DNA of 64,000 bases, taken from NCBI GenBank assembly GCA_964478165.1, contig CAYZGU010000020.1, forward strand, positions 1 through 64,000. The letters are read 5' to 3'. Every line of letters begins with the position of its first letter. The stretch's first letter is position 1. Under the pieces are notes generated by a model, which saw only the letters and a list, made by a program, of their open reading frames with translations, made no database searches and was not told where the DNA came from. A program made the translations under genes and the position numbers. The stretch comes from CAYZGU01 sp964478165. Lineage in GTDB: Bacteria; Poribacteria; WGA-4E; JAJDTR01. Shown here piece after piece: positions 36,942 through 46,408 of this stretch.

Positions 36942-38330
36942 TTATTTGCCGACACAGAATTGTGAAAAAATTCGGTCTAGAATATCCTCCGTTGTGGTTT
37001 TCCCGACAATCTCACCCATGGCATCCAGACTGCTCCGGAGATCGACGGCGATCACTTCTAAAGGCATTTGTCCAATAATGCTTTTCAATGCGATTCTAAG
37101 CGATTTCTGAGCACGGTGTAACGCATCGTGATGACGCATATTGGTGACAATTGGAGAATCGTCGCTCACAAAGTTGTCGCCACGAATCCGTTGCAGTAAG
37201 GTTGCTTTTAGGTTTTCAATGCCCCGTCCATCAAGCATCGAAGTTTGAACCACCGGGCATTGCGCGGCGTGGATTCTCAGATTCTCAATTGTGGTTAAAA
37301 TTGGCAAATCTACCTTGTTCAGAATTAAAACTGTATTTCGGGAGTGGGCTGCCTGCAATAACTCAATGTCAGCATCCACTAATGGTTGTGCGGCATCAAA
37401 TACCATCAAAATCAAGTCTGCGAGGTTGAGGTAATTCATGCTTCGTTCAACGCCTTGTTTTTCAACAGCGTCTTCAGTTTGGCGTATGCCCGCTGTATCA
37501 ATTAGCTCTATCGGGACACCTTCGAGATCTAAGGGAACCTCAATTGTGTCGCGTGTGGTGCCAGGTACTTCTGTAACGATTGCTCTATCCGACATTAGCA
37601 ATTCGTTTAGTAGGCTAGATTTTCCGACATTTGGTTTTCCCAAAATAGCGACTTTGATGCCTTCGCGCAAGATCTTACCAGCTGATGCCGTCGCTATCAA
37701 GAGATTTAACTCATCTTCAATTGCGAGAGCAGCCTTGCGCAGGCTTTCTCTGTTCAGAAAGTCGAGCTCTTCCTCAGGGAAGTCAATGGACGCTTCGACT
37801 TCTGCGAGAAGATTAACGAGGCGTCCGTTGAGACCATTTACCTCTTGTGAGAGGCGACCTGTAAGTCCATCCATCGCGATTCGACGTGTGAGATTGGTCT
37901 TTGCGCGAATCAGATCAATCACTGCCTCTGCCTGTGCGAGGTCAATCTTTCCATTCAGAAACGCGCGGCGGGTAAATTCACCTGGCTCTGCAACGCGCGC
38001 ACCAGATCGTAAGGTCTGTTCGAGCACAGCAGTGAGCGACATGATGCCGCCGTGGCAGTTGAACTCGACGATGTCCTCTGTCGTGTAGGATTTTGGAGAT
38101 CGCATGACTCCCAACATTGCCTCGTCGATCGTGTCTCCTGATCTTGAGTCAATGATGTGGCCAAAGTGGAGTGTATGCGAGGGAAAATCTGCCGGAGATC
38201 TGTGTTGTGGGGATTTGAAGATCTGACACGCAATTGGTATGGCGAGGGTGCCGCTCACACGGATGATACCAATACCCCCTTCCCCGCGAGGGGTGGCAAT
38301 TGCTGATATCGTATCAGACAGGAGCATCAT
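36942..38330 (-). CDS. mnmE: tRNA modification GTPase MnmE
   Basis: A complete MnmE (462 aa from the ATG at 38330), which with MnmG adds the carboxymethylaminomethyl group to wobble U34 of several tRNAs. The N-terminal folate-binding part starts TISAIATPRGEGGIGIIRVSG; the GTPase domain shows GKPNVGKSSLL (G1), DTAG (G3) and NKVD (G4); the protein ends in the conserved FCVGK, whose cysteine is typical of the family. GGAG lies before the ATG at 38330; an ATG at 38339 is also possible. It follows yidC after a 0.4-kb gap, the usual neighbourhood. Confidence 0.97.
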   Translation of the reverse strand: MMLLSDTISAIATPRGEGGIGIIRVSGTLAIPIACQIFKSPQHRSPADFPSHTLHFGHIIDSRSGDTIDEAMLGVMRSPKSYTTEDIVEFNCHGGIMSLTAVLEQTLRSGARVAEPGEFTRRAFLNGKIDLAQAEAVIDLIRAKTNLTRRIAMDGLTGRLSQEVNGLNGRLVNLLAEVEASIDFPEEELDFLNRESLRKAALAIEDELNLLIATASAGKILREGIKVAILGKPNVGKSSLLNELLMSDRAIVTEVPGTTRDTIEVPLDLEGVPIELIDTAGIRQTEDAVEKQGVERSMNYLNLADLILMVFDAAQPLVDADIELLQAAHSRNTVLILNKVDLPILTTIENLRIHAAQCPVVQTSMLDGRGIENLKATLLQRIRGDNFVSDDSPIVTNMRHHDALHRAQKSLRIALKSIIGQMPLEVIAVDLRSSLDAMGEIVGKTTTEDILDRIFSQFCVGK

Positions 38331-38339
38331 TTTGCGCAT

Positions 38340-38735
38340 CTCCGTTTGGTCTTCTCGTGGGGAGCTACAAAGTTAAATTCTACGGCCCCAATGCCTCGAC
38401 TGTATGTGCGGGATAGGCGTCTGATTGTGAAGTAAGGTGAACGAAGTGACGTTCCCGAGGCGGCACACAGTCCAATAGCAGTCCTCAATTTGTATCTTTG
38501 ACTTTGATTGACGCTGTGGTTGCCAACCTGGTCACCCTGTTCTCGCGTTACTCTCTACGACTTCTCCAGGCTTCTACACTCCTACCTCGATATGTCGCTG
38601 TGTGATTAAGCCTGTCCTAAAATGTCTTTAGGCCGCGGAATTAGATGAAAGAAGCTTTATTCAAAACGGGATTTTTCCTCTTCTGTGGTGCGGAAGGACA
38701 GCGATCTTCCAATCGATCAGATTCTTTGGTTGGAG
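38340..38735. other. Gap between yidC and mnmE
   Basis: Many bacteria carry jag here, but no such gene is present. A small hairpin (cctaaa/tttagg, 38616-38632) lies about 100 bases past the yidC stop. Nothing else is recognised. Confidence 0.5.
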
Positions 38736-40529
38736 CTACGTGGAATCAGCGCGACTATATGCACGTGATTGAAGATATTGCTGTCCCATTGTGAATACGT
38801 TATTACATAACCAATATAGTACAAATCCTGCCGCCCAGTTATAGAAGAGGAAAACGAAGATAATCGGCATGAATTGCATGATTTTTGCCTGTGTGTTGTC
38901 AGTTACTGGTGTCATGCTCCCCATTACCCTCTGTTGTAGCCAAGTTGTCAGACCATTAATGAGTGGTAGGAGCCGAATGGTATCAATGTTTACAAGCGGG
39001 ATTGTAAATGGAAGTGCGAGTATGGCATCTGGTGCGGATAAATCGTTCACCCACAGAAGGAAAGGCGCACCGCGCAGTTCTACTGCACTGCCAAGCAGTG
39101 AAAATAGTGCCCAGAAGATTGGAATCTGCGGTATCCAGGGGATACAACCACCCAACGGATTTACACCTTGCTCTTTGTATAATCGCATCGTTGCTTTGTT
39201 CAGCTTCTGCGGATCGTCCCTGTGCTTCTCTCGTAGTTCAGCGATTAAAGGCTGTAACTTCTGCATGTCTTTCATTGATTTGTGACCTTTGTGCGTCAAC
39301 GGATAGGAGACGATTTTGACCAGCCCTGTTAGCAAAATAATCGCGATTCCATAATTCCGAAAGATACTGTTTAGCCCATTGAGGAGCCAGAGCAATGCCC
39401 ATGCAATTGGCCAGAAGAACCCAAAATCGATGATTTTCGAGAGTCTTATTGGTCTCTGTGGTGATAGAGGAGCTTGAATTGCCTTAAGAATGTCAGCGTT
39501 CTTTGGTCCGACGAAGATGCGAAAGATGTGAGTTCGCTTACTCTGAGGATTTAGCGGGAAACCCGGAATAGTCAAACTTGCTGTGTCGTGAGGTGCCGCG
39601 ATGTCTTTATCGGGAAACGTTCCGTTGTCTTTAAGCATTTCGAGCTGGTATTGGGCGCTCAGCTCAGCATCGGGAATCATCAGCGCGGCAAAATAGTTGC
39701 TATTTAACCCTGCCCAAAGGATTGTATCGTTTGTTTGGGATTCGTCGAGCTCTTTTGTCGGCTTTCCTCGACCGGTATAGGCTTTTGCGCCCTCTCCTTT
39801 TGTCCACCGGCCCTTCCCACCGTGTCTGCGTTCATGGGGTAGTAGGTCTGCATCAATTCCCGGACCGCAACGGAGTCTATATCCGTTTTCTTGGTTCTCG
39901 TTAGTCACTTGTAGGATTGACAAAGTTTCAGTTGATGAATTCTCGAATGACAGTGCCAGATCGACAAAATAGCTATCTCGATAGAACGTGAATTTCTTCG
40001 AGACCGTCAGATTTTCTCCGATCTGGGTGGAAAACGTGATCGCGCCTTCTTCCTTGGAGCCTTCTTCGCTGAGGTTCAATTCTGTCTTGTCTGTTGTCCA
40101 GACAGAACGCATGGCATCCAGTTGCAGTTGTGGATGTGAAAAATGGAGTGCCAGCCAGTTAAGGGATGTGGGTGGAATTAAGTTCAAAAGCTCTCCCGTG
40201 TTGGACCGATCTCGATACGCCCGAAGCGACCATTTTTTCGCGATGGCTGGTTCAACAGCGAAGGAAATATCATAATAATCCGTCTGAACGCGGGCTTCGG
40301 AGGTCTGTCGCATTCGCGTCTCAGGGCTACTTTCATCGTAGTGTTCTTGGTTCTTCCCAGAGGCGGTAGAGTGGCCCACAGATGATGAATCAGATTGTCG
40401 TCTTGTTTCAGATGACTCTGTTGGTTCAGGCGGTGTAGTTTGCTTAGGCAACCGGCTGCCAAATAGTAGGCTCCAAGCGAACATCACCAGAATCATAAGC
40501 ACGAGTGCCAGAATGTAACGTTGTCCCAT
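38736..40529 (-). CDS. yidC: Membrane protein insertase YidC
   Basis: A complete 597-aa YidC of the Gram-negative type, which inserts and folds inner-membrane proteins with or without SecYEG. It has an N-terminal membrane anchor (YILALVLMILVMFAWSLLF), a large periplasmic domain (about 60-360) and the conserved five-segment insertase core from about 375, including KIVSYPLTHKGHKSMKDMQ with the functionally key basic residue region and GGCIPWIPQIPIFWAL. The periplasmic domain supports a two-membrane cell. AAGGAG lies 12 bases upstream of the ATG. It lies downstream of rnpA and yidD, as usual. Confidence 0.97.
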   Translation of the reverse strand: MGQRYILALVLMILVMFAWSLLFGSRLPKQTTPPEPTESSETRRQSDSSSVGHSTASGKNQEHYDESSPETRMRQTSEARVQTDYYDISFAVEPAIAKKWSLRAYRDRSNTGELLNLIPPTSLNWLALHFSHPQLQLDAMRSVWTTDKTELNLSEEGSKEEGAITFSTQIGENLTVSKKFTFYRDSYFVDLALSFENSSTETLSILQVTNENQENGYRLRCGPGIDADLLPHERRHGGKGRWTKGEGAKAYTGRGKPTKELDESQTNDTILWAGLNSNYFAALMIPDAELSAQYQLEMLKDNGTFPDKDIAAPHDTASLTIPGFPLNPQSKRTHIFRIFVGPKNADILKAIQAPLSPQRPIRLSKIIDFGFFWPIAWALLWLLNGLNSIFRNYGIAIILLTGLVKIVSYPLTHKGHKSMKDMQKLQPLIAELREKHRDDPQKLNKATMRLYKEQGVNPLGGCIPWIPQIPIFWALFSLLGSAVELRGAPFLLWVNDLSAPDAILALPFTIPLVNIDTIRLLPLINGLTTWLQQRVMGSMTPVTDNTQAKIMQFMPIIFVFLFYNWAAGFVLYWLCNNVFTMGQQYLQSRAYSRADST

Positions 40530-40555
40530 GTAATTTAGAAACTCCTTGCAGGGAA

Positions 40556-40831
40556 TTAAAGAGGGTGACTGTGTGAATTCACGGCACTATCGACGAAGCC
40601 GGAATCTGGATTCTTTCGGGGTTCCGAGAGTGGGTCATAACCGCCTGGGTGGTAGGGATGGCATTTCAGCAATCGCTTAAGAGCTGCTCGGATTCCCTTA
40701 AGTGAGCCATATGTTTCAATTGCCTCGACAGCGTATTGAGAGCAAGACGGGTAGAAACGACAGGTCGGTGGAAAGAACGGGGATATGCATTTTCGATAGA
40801 CATGTAAGGTGAAAATCAATAGGTTTTTCAT
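40556..40831 (-). CDS. yidD: Membrane protein insertion efficiency factor YidD
   Basis: A 91-aa YidD with the family core CISPFFPPTCRFYPSCSQYAVEAIETYG and CHPYHPGGYDPL. It is a small amphipathic protein that assists YidC. It lies between rnpA (10 bases upstream) and yidC (26 bases downstream), the standard order. Confidence 0.95.
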   Translation of the reverse strand: MKNLLIFTLHVYRKCISPFFPPTCRFYPSCSQYAVEAIETYGSLKGIRAALKRLLKCHPYHPGGYDPLSEPRKNPDSGFVDSAVNSHSHPL

Positions 40832-40841
40832 TTGTGAATGC

Positions 40842-41192
40842 TCATCGTCTTCTCAGGATCCGTGCTTTTTGAAAGAGGTTCATGAGCGCATCCTGGGCTT
40901 GCTGGTATTTGAAGTGAATGGATGGCGAGCGGCCAACTACAACTATATCGTAGCCGCTCTGAAGCCTCTCTCTTGACAATCTGAACACCTCGCGAACCAA
41001 TCGCTTAGCACGATTTCTTTCCACACTTTTTCCAATTTTCTTGCTAGCTGTGATGCCCAAACGCGTCATTTTAGAAGAATTTCGATAAACGTACACCACA
41101 AAAGCGCGATTCCAGTATTTGCGGCCCTTTCTATATCCGCGCTGAAATTCCCACTTTTTTTTGAGTTTGTGCGAATGAAGAGCATATGCCAT
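40842..41192 (-). CDS. rnpA: Ribonuclease P protein component
   Basis: A 116-aa basic protein that assists the RNase P RNA in maturing tRNA 5' ends. The family signature RNRAKRLVREVFR is present, preceded by TRLGITASKKIGKSVE. A longer frame reaches 41336, but the ATG at 41192 stands two bases after the stop of the lipoprotein gene (TGATATG), fits the family length and suggests translational coupling. The usual upstream neighbour rpmH (ribosomal protein L34) is absent here. Confidence 0.93.
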   Translation of the reverse strand: MAYALHSHKLKKKWEFQRGYRKGRKYWNRAFVVYVYRNSSKMTRLGITASKKIGKSVERNRAKRLVREVFRLSRERLQSGYDIVVVGRSPSIHFKYQQAQDALMNLFQKARILRRR

Positions 41193-41193
41193 A

Positions 41194-41865
41194 TCAGAAT
41201 TTTCGAAGACGGAGATGGTGCTCCCATCCGGATAAATCGATGTGTCCTTGGAGATAAGCTTGATAATGTAGGATGTCTGTTTCCAAGGTGATGTGTGGAG
41301 TGCCGTCCTCACCTTCGGCAATGCCTCTGACAACATCTATGGTGTTCGTTTCAAGCTGGGCACCGTGTACAATGGCACAAACCATCAAAAACTCTTTTTT
41401 TACCGCCTTATCTGAAAGCGCACGAGGCATAAAGTGAATCTGGACCACATTTTGTTTGTCTTCAAGTCGCCCGTCTTTCAATCGCCAGTGTGTTGTCTGG
41501 ATGTTTTGTTCCCGAAATATACGGCGAAGTGCATCTTGTTGTAGTGATATCGGTACCCTAGGTAACATCATTTGCCGTGGTGCGTTCACGGACTGTGGGG
41601 TAGAGAGCTCGAACGGTTCGAAACCGAGTAGTCCGGCCGGGGCGTTTCCTATCTCAAATGCTATTGCTAAGGGTTCATCTTGCTCCGGATGGAGAATCGC
41701 CTGATGGGGCCTGCGCCCAGTTTGTTTCCGATTATATTTTCCCCATTCTTCCATCAGGGCAATTTCAAAATAGTAATCCTTTGGCGCGCGGGAACCACAA
41801 GCCAAAGACAGGAAGCACAGGATGATGAACAAAAAGCATGACGTTAGGAACGGAATTTTTACCAT
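41194..41865 (-). CDS. Lipoprotein of unknown function, coupled to rnpA
   Basis: A 223-aa protein with a lipoprotein signal peptide: a hydrophobic segment (residues 5-20) and lipobox LSLAC with Cys23. The mature part has no family that I recognise; it contains short beta-rich stretches such as LAIAFEIGNAPAGLLGF and a C-terminal DLSGWEHHLRLRKF. The ATG lies one base after the stop of the HNH gene, and its own stop lies two bases before rnpA. This tight packing places a secreted lipoprotein inside the rnpA-yidD-yidC unit, where it could be a client or helper of membrane insertion; that is speculation. Confidence 0.72.
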   Translation of the reverse strand: MVKIPFLTSCFLFIILCFLSLACGSRAPKDYYFEIALMEEWGKYNRKQTGRRPHQAILHPEQDEPLAIAFEIGNAPAGLLGFEPFELSTPQSVNAPRQMMLPRVPISLQQDALRRIFREQNIQTTHWRLKDGRLEDKQNVVQIHFMPRALSDKAVKKEFLMVCAIVHGAQLETNTIDVVRGIAEGEDGTPHITLETDILHYQAYLQGHIDLSGWEHHLRLRKF

Positions 41866-41866
41866 T

Positions 41867-42379
41867 TCAATTAATATACAGATACTTTTTCCACGCCGGA
41901 TCGTAAGCGTGGAAACGGCGATTGAGATGCAGATACGTAAGAATTGATGGCGCTTTCGGTGCGCGTTTGGTAGACATGCCCGCTTCATTGGGAGTTTGAT
42001 TCCCTTTCTTCGTGTTACACTTTTTGCAGGCGCTTGCAACGTTTTCCCACACAGTTGTTCCTCCGCGAGATCTCGGAATTACATGGTCTAGAGTGAGTAG
42101 CGAGGGCGGAAAATACACATGACAATACTGGCATGTGTACTGGTCGCGAATAAAGACGTTCTTGCGTGAAAACTTTACGACACAATGAGGAATATGCACA
42201 TAGGTGACTAGTCGGATTACGAGAGGAATGGGCATTGAAGCGGTGGTCGAATGGATGCTGCGATTGGACATCTCTTCCGTTCGAGCAGAGCCCTTAACAA
42301 TCATTTTGACAGCACGCTTCAAGTTACAGACGTTAATCGCCTCATAGCTGGCATTTAGTACCAGTACAGGTGCATTCAT
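41867..42379 (-). CDS. HNH endonuclease-family protein
   Basis: A 170-aa protein with a C-terminal HNH nuclease domain held by two zinc-binding CxxC pairs (Cys83/Cys86 and Cys118/Cys121). The active-site His99 lies in LTLDHVIPRSRGG and Asn113 in WENVASAC. The N-terminal MNAPVLVLNASYEAINVCNLKRAV is typical of stand-alone HNH proteins found in many free-living bacteria, whose role is not established. GAGGA precedes the ATG at 42379, preferred over the longer frame to 42430. It opens the unit HNH - lipoprotein - rnpA - yidD - yidC. Confidence 0.9.
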   Translation of the reverse strand: MNAPVLVLNASYEAINVCNLKRAVKMIVKGSARTEEMSNRSIHSTTASMPIPLVIRLVTYVHIPHCVVKFSRKNVFIRDQYTCQYCHVYFPPSLLTLDHVIPRSRGGTTVWENVASACKKCNTKKGNQTPNEAGMSTKRAPKAPSILTYLHLNRRFHAYDPAWKKYLYIN

Positions 42380-42755
42380 TCCGATTCCTCGCTCATTCCT
42401 GGCGACGAGTTCATGAGTTTCCCTCGACACACGACCTGTTTTGTCCAGGAAATCGGTTAGACGGCGTCATCCCAGAATCAGCCAAGAGGTTCAATCCATT
42501 CGACACTATGGGTCACACCACACGCTGTGAATGCCAAGTCAGAAAACTATTCACCAAAACCCCACAATAATTGTAACACACCGAAATTCGACCTGCAAGA
42601 AAATATCCTTGCTAAACCCGTTGACTGGCTTGATTTCAGCGCTATTGAGAGGGCACTAATGTCTTCATTTTGAGGAGTGATGATTAATAATCGCAGATGT
42701 GGAGTTTGTGACTCTTCTTCCTGGAACCAATCCGAATACCTTTTCGAGTTGGGAC
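42380..42755. other. Gap between rimI and HNH gene
   Basis: About 375 bases without a supported gene; the promoter of the HNH-rnpA-yidC unit probably lies here. No rpmH is present. Confidence 0.5.
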
Positions 42756-43256
42756 TTACGAACTGTCAATCTGTAGACTGATGTCTGAGAGATTTTCGAG
42801 TCGCAGGATGTAAGCATCTTCGCCATTATTTTGGTAGTATCGTTTTCGAATATGTACGATTTGGAATCCCATCTGCTGGTAAAGATTCTGTGCTGGAATG
42901 TTGCTTACGCGTACCTCTAGGAAAACCTGATTTCCACCTTGGTCCTGGATGTGTTTCAGAGACTTTCCCAGAAGATATTTCCCAATGCCACGCCGTCGAT
43001 GAGTGGGAGAAACAGCGAGGTTTGCAATATGGGCGTCATCGATTACCAACCAATAATTGATATATGCAGCCAGTGTCTGATCCTGTCGAGCCACGAGAAA
43101 GTAGGCGTTTGGGTCATTTAGTTTAATCGCTTGCCGGAATGCTGACATATGCCATGGATCCGAAAACGACTGACGTTCAATGTCTACAATCTGCCGTAGA
43201 TCGCGTTCTCTCATGTAATCGAGTTTGATGGTTGGAAGTGGTTTTTCAACGTGCAT
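42756..43256 (-). CDS. rimI: Ribosomal protein S18 alanine N-acetyltransferase-like
   Basis: A 166-aa GNAT acetyltransferase. The acetyl-CoA loop is seen as RRRGIGKYLLGKSL, preceded by DDAHIANLAVSPTHR, and followed by FLEVRVSNIPAQNLYQQMGFQIVHIRKRYY, which is close to RimI. RimI acetylates the N-terminal alanine of ribosomal protein S18. The frame reaches 43340, but the ATG at 43256 gives a more usual length. The genes often found with rimI (tsaB, tsaD) are not adjacent. Confidence 0.88.
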   Translation of the reverse strand: MHVEKPLPTIKLDYMRERDLRQIVDIERQSFSDPWHMSAFRQAIKLNDPNAYFLVARQDQTLAAYINYWLVIDDAHIANLAVSPTHRRRGIGKYLLGKSLKHIQDQGGNQVFLEVRVSNIPAQNLYQQMGFQIVHIRKRYYQNNGEDAYILRLENLSDISLQIDSS

Positions 43257-43340
43257 GGCGCGCTTTCTTGCTTTCCGGAGAATCTTGACGTCGAGGCTTC
43301 TCTGATGACTCCTATGGACGAGAGGTGCCAGCTGCAGCAT

Positions 43341-43673
43341 GCTTCCAGTCTATCACTTCAGGGCCGGTGGGTCAATTGTAATAAGTCTAAGGGTTGGAAG
43401 CTCAAACAGATTATAGACCGCAAATAGAGGGAGGGACAAGCTGAACGCACAGATTCAAGCAGAACGATGGCGATAGTTCCTAATTCTTTCTGAATCAAAC
43501 GGTTCTTTCTAGGATACGCCGAAACGACGGTTTCAAAATCTTGTAAAAATCGCATTTTCGTAGGATTTTGCGTCCCTTTGTGGTATTATCTCCGGGACTG
43601 AACATAAACTTTAATCATCAACATGTGTATGAGAACTAATCACGAAGCCTGACACAGTTCTAGGGGTGAGATT
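43341..43673. other. Divergent gap before aminotransferase gene
   Basis: About 330 bases between divergent genes; expected to hold both promoters. No clear -35/-10 pair or gene was found. Confidence 0.4.
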
Positions 43674-44816
43674 ATGAAAGATTTTGCGTTTACCGGAGGT
43701 CGTCCCGACCCTTCTACGTTTCCCACAGAAGCCTTGATTGAGGCGAGTGCCAAAGCATTGCGAAATCTTGGTGGGAGCCTTGTCAATTATCCCGGTGACA
43801 ATGGCTATTATGGATTGCGCGAGCTTGCCTCGATTAGGTTCGAACGACGGGAAGGCGTGGCCCTGCCTGTTGATAATATTTCGATTACTTCAGGCTCAAT
43901 GCAGGCGCTAGATCTAGTTTTAAGCACCCTGATTAACCCGGGCGATACAATCTTAACAGAAGAACTAACTTATAGTGGCACGTTGGGCATCATGAGGCAT
44001 CTAGAAGCCAACATTGTCGGTGTTCCGATGGATTACTATGATGGAATGGACGTGGACGCACTTGGCGAACGTCTAAAACTGTTGAAAGAGAAAAAAATTC
44101 ATCCTAAGCTAATCTATACAACGCCCAATCACCAAAATCCTACAGGAGCAATTCTCTCGCAAGAACGGCGAGAACGGATGCTGGAATTGGCGGACGAATA
44201 TGACATTGTGATCGTTGAAGATGATTGTTACGGTGATATTGATTTCGTCGCCAGTTCGATGCCCGATGCCTTGTTCAGACTTGACGATTCTAACCGTGTG
44301 ATTTATATTGCGACGTTTTCAAAGATTCTAGGTGCGGGTTTACGACAAGGCTACTTCGTTGCCAGAAATCCCTATTACGATACAATTCACGAAAATCGAT
44401 GGGATGGAGGAACCAGTGCGCTAGCAAGTGCGATTGTCGCAGAGTTCTTCAAAACCCACTTAGATGATCATCTTGAGGTGACAAATGCAGCTGTGGGTGC
44501 GAAATGCCGTGCGGTGATGCAAACCCTTGAAGAAAATATCAGTGATCTTTGTTCTTGGACTCAACCGCGGGGCGGGCTTTTCCTTTGGGTTACCTTACCG
44601 GAAACGACGAATATGGACAGGCTCTCAGAATTGGCGGCGCAATACAGTGTTGGCTTTACTCCAGGCAAGGAATTTCACTGCCGCAACGAACCGATTAAGA
44701 AGATTCGTCTTGCTTATGCATACTGCCATGTCGATGAACTTCGTGAGGGGATTACGTACCTTTGTGAGGCCATTCGAAATGCGCAAGAGGATTCGGTTGA
44801 CATTGCGGCCGACTAG
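43674..44816 (+). CDS. PLP-dependent aminotransferase (class I/II, MocR-like fold)
   Basis: A 380-aa fold-type I aminotransferase resembling 2-aminoadipate aminotransferases and the catalytic part of MocR regulators. The PLP lysine is Lys217 in IATFSKILGAGLRQGYF; other cofactor residues lie in HQNPTG (Asn155), IVEDDCYGDIDF (Asp183) and Arg/Ser near ATFSK. There is no N-terminal winged-helix domain, so it is an enzyme and not a regulator. Substrate unknown; 2-oxoadipate, aryl or branched-chain oxoacids are possible. AGGGGTGAG precedes the ATG. Confidence 0.9.
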   Translation: MKDFAFTGGRPDPSTFPTEALIEASAKALRNLGGSLVNYPGDNGYYGLRELASIRFERREGVALPVDNISITSGSMQALDLVLSTLINPGDTILTEELTYSGTLGIMRHLEANIVGVPMDYYDGMDVDALGERLKLLKEKKIHPKLIYTTPNHQNPTGAILSQERRERMLELADEYDIVIVEDDCYGDIDFVASSMPDALFRLDDSNRVIYIATFSKILGAGLRQGYFVARNPYYDTIHENRWDGGTSALASAIVAEFFKTHLDDHLEVTNAAVGAKCRAVMQTLEENISDLCSWTQPRGGLFLWVTLPETTNMDRLSELAAQYSVGFTPGKEFHCRNEPIKKIRLAYAYCHVDELREGITYLCEAIRNAQEDSVDIAAD

Positions 44817-44893
44817 ACTGCTGGATATTGATGCTAAGTTAGCGGGTACGATTCCATGCGACTGCTTCGACCCATTTCCACTTGCGTTTGCGT

Positions 44894-44933
44894 TTAATGA
44901 TATGTCCAAACTATTAATGATATGTCCAAACTA
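44894..44933. repeat. Perfect 20-bp tandem duplication
   Basis: The 20 bases at 44894-44913 are repeated exactly at 44914-44933. This is a simple tandem duplication, probably by replication slippage. Confidence 0.95.
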
Positions 44934-45294
44934 GAGGATTAGTGTGTTATGGTTCAGAATTTATACTACACCTTAGCTGGGGGGTGTGCCAAAAATTTGA
45001 AATGTTCTCGATGATGGAATACAGAGCTATCTGTTGAATCGCTAGCGACTGTGACGTCGGGCGTTTGGGAATGGAACCCTTTTTTAGGGCCCCTATTTGT
45101 TTGGGGAGATCAACGGAAGGTTCCCTATACACAAAGAGATGGCGTACTGGTTTGACATCTCTTTCCGCCCATTTCGGAAAAGATTATTTGGTTTTGTTGG
45201 GAGTTGAATCGGTGCAGTGCGACTCTTCTACGGTGTAGATTGCCTTCTGGGTTTCATCCCAGAATGGGGAACGTTTCTGTGTACCTCTCGTGCA

Positions 45295-45322
45295 AACCTA
45301 ACGTGCCACAGTGCGTTAGGTT
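45295..45322. repeat. 9-bp hairpin upstream of HExxH lipoprotein gene
   Basis: Arms aacctaacg (45295-45303) and cgttaggtt (45314-45322) match perfectly with a 10-base loop. It lies 66 bases before the lipoprotein ATG, so it could lie in the leader. No T tract follows. Confidence 0.6.
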
Positions 45323-45387
45323 CTGTATCACATTCCCACTAATGATATTTTAGGAGCCTGTCCGTAGTTCTCGATCAGGATATATAG

Positions 45388-46392
45388 ATGAGAGAGTTTA
45401 GACTTGGCAGCCGTTGTTGCATCGCTACGCTAGCCTTGCTGGCGCCCTGGCCCTTCTTCTTCTCAAGTTGTACGGCACTCAACGAAGCGCAAGAGCGACG
45501 ACAAGAGAAGATAAGGCAGCAACAGAATCAGCGATATTTGACGCTCGCACGGCCCGATGTTCAAATTTCGCTATCACCCGATGGGTTAGAGATTGGTAGT
45601 GACCACTACACGTTGACTTTTGACGATGAGTTGCTGAGAACTAACAAGTTCAATGAACCTCAGGAACGCCAAGATTTTGCCCGAGGAGCATTGGTGTATA
45701 TGGAAGGGCTTTATGACTTTATTCGCCAACTTTTCGGCGTCGAACCAGCGGTCCGACGCATTAGAATCGTCCTGTACGAATTGTTTCAAGGCAGCACTCG
45801 GCTGGCAACTACGGAGTACAGTTATAAAACGATTCGACAGGGAAATGAATTTCTGAGGACTGTTTCGCAGATTCAGATGAACTTTCCTATGTCGATGTTT
45901 GACCAGAGAGAGGTTAGGGCCCATGAGCTAACTCATGCCTTTACAACCATGTATTATCTCCCAACATGGTTTACGGAGGGGATTGCCGTATTCGTGCAGA
46001 TTGAATATGCGAAAGGTGGTGACTTCGGAAGAATCGACCTACAGAAGACTATGAAACTTGACATGGACAATGTCAATGCCCTGCAGACATGGACGGGGCA
46101 CACGTCGGTTGATGCACAGTGGGGCTACGCGTACTCTTACTCAGTGGTCAAGGAACTCTATGAGCGATTTGGTGAGGATTTTTACCCAGACCTATTTCGT
46201 TTAATCGAAGAAGATGAGCTCCATCAAAAACTCCCCGGACAAATGAGGACGAGTATGCTGGTTTACTACATGAGCCAAGCCGCGGGCGAGGATCTCGTTC
46301 CTTTCTTTAATGAAGTTCGATTTAATGTTCGTCGGTTAACTAGGGAAGAGATTGTGTCGATTATCAGACGGTCGGCGCGAACGCATCAATAA
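45388..46392 (+). CDS. Lipoprotein with HExxH metallopeptidase motif (peptidase MA-like)
   Basis: A 334-aa predicted lipoprotein: a hydrophobic signal segment (residues 11-27) ends in SSC with Cys28. The zinc-peptidase motif RAHELTHAF gives His179, Glu180 and His183, and the third ligand is likely Glu197 in TWFTEGIAVFVQ. This gluzincin layout is that of peptidase MA-like and DUF1570-type proteins. Substrate unknown; cell-envelope or extracellular protein is likely. The next gene, a second lipoprotein, starts 17 bases after its stop, so the two are probably co-transcribed and may act together. Confidence 0.82.
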   Translation: MREFRLGSRCCIATLALLAPWPFFFSSCTALNEAQERRQEKIRQQQNQRYLTLARPDVQISLSPDGLEIGSDHYTLTFDDELLRTNKFNEPQERQDFARGALVYMEGLYDFIRQLFGVEPAVRRIRIVLYELFQGSTRLATTEYSYKTIRQGNEFLRTVSQIQMNFPMSMFDQREVRAHELTHAFTTMYYLPTWFTEGIAVFVQIEYAKGGDFGRIDLQKTMKLDMDNVNALQTWTGHTSVDAQWGYAYSYSVVKELYERFGEDFYPDLFRLIEEDELHQKLPGQMRTSMLVYYMSQAAGEDLVPFFNEVRFNVRRLTREEIVSIIRRSARTHQ

Positions 46393-46408
46393 GAAGGAGA
46401 AGAGTTGG

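Larger units (their letters stand above)
44817..45387. other. Gap with tandem repeat and hairpin
   Basis: About 570 bases without a supported gene. It contains the 20-bp tandem repeat at 44894-44933 and the hairpin at 45295-45322. Confidence 0.55.

Noticed and set aside
42380..42755. Missing rpmH hidden before rnpA
   Set aside because: I looked for a short Arg/Lys-rich L34-like frame here and between 41192 and 41340 and found none.
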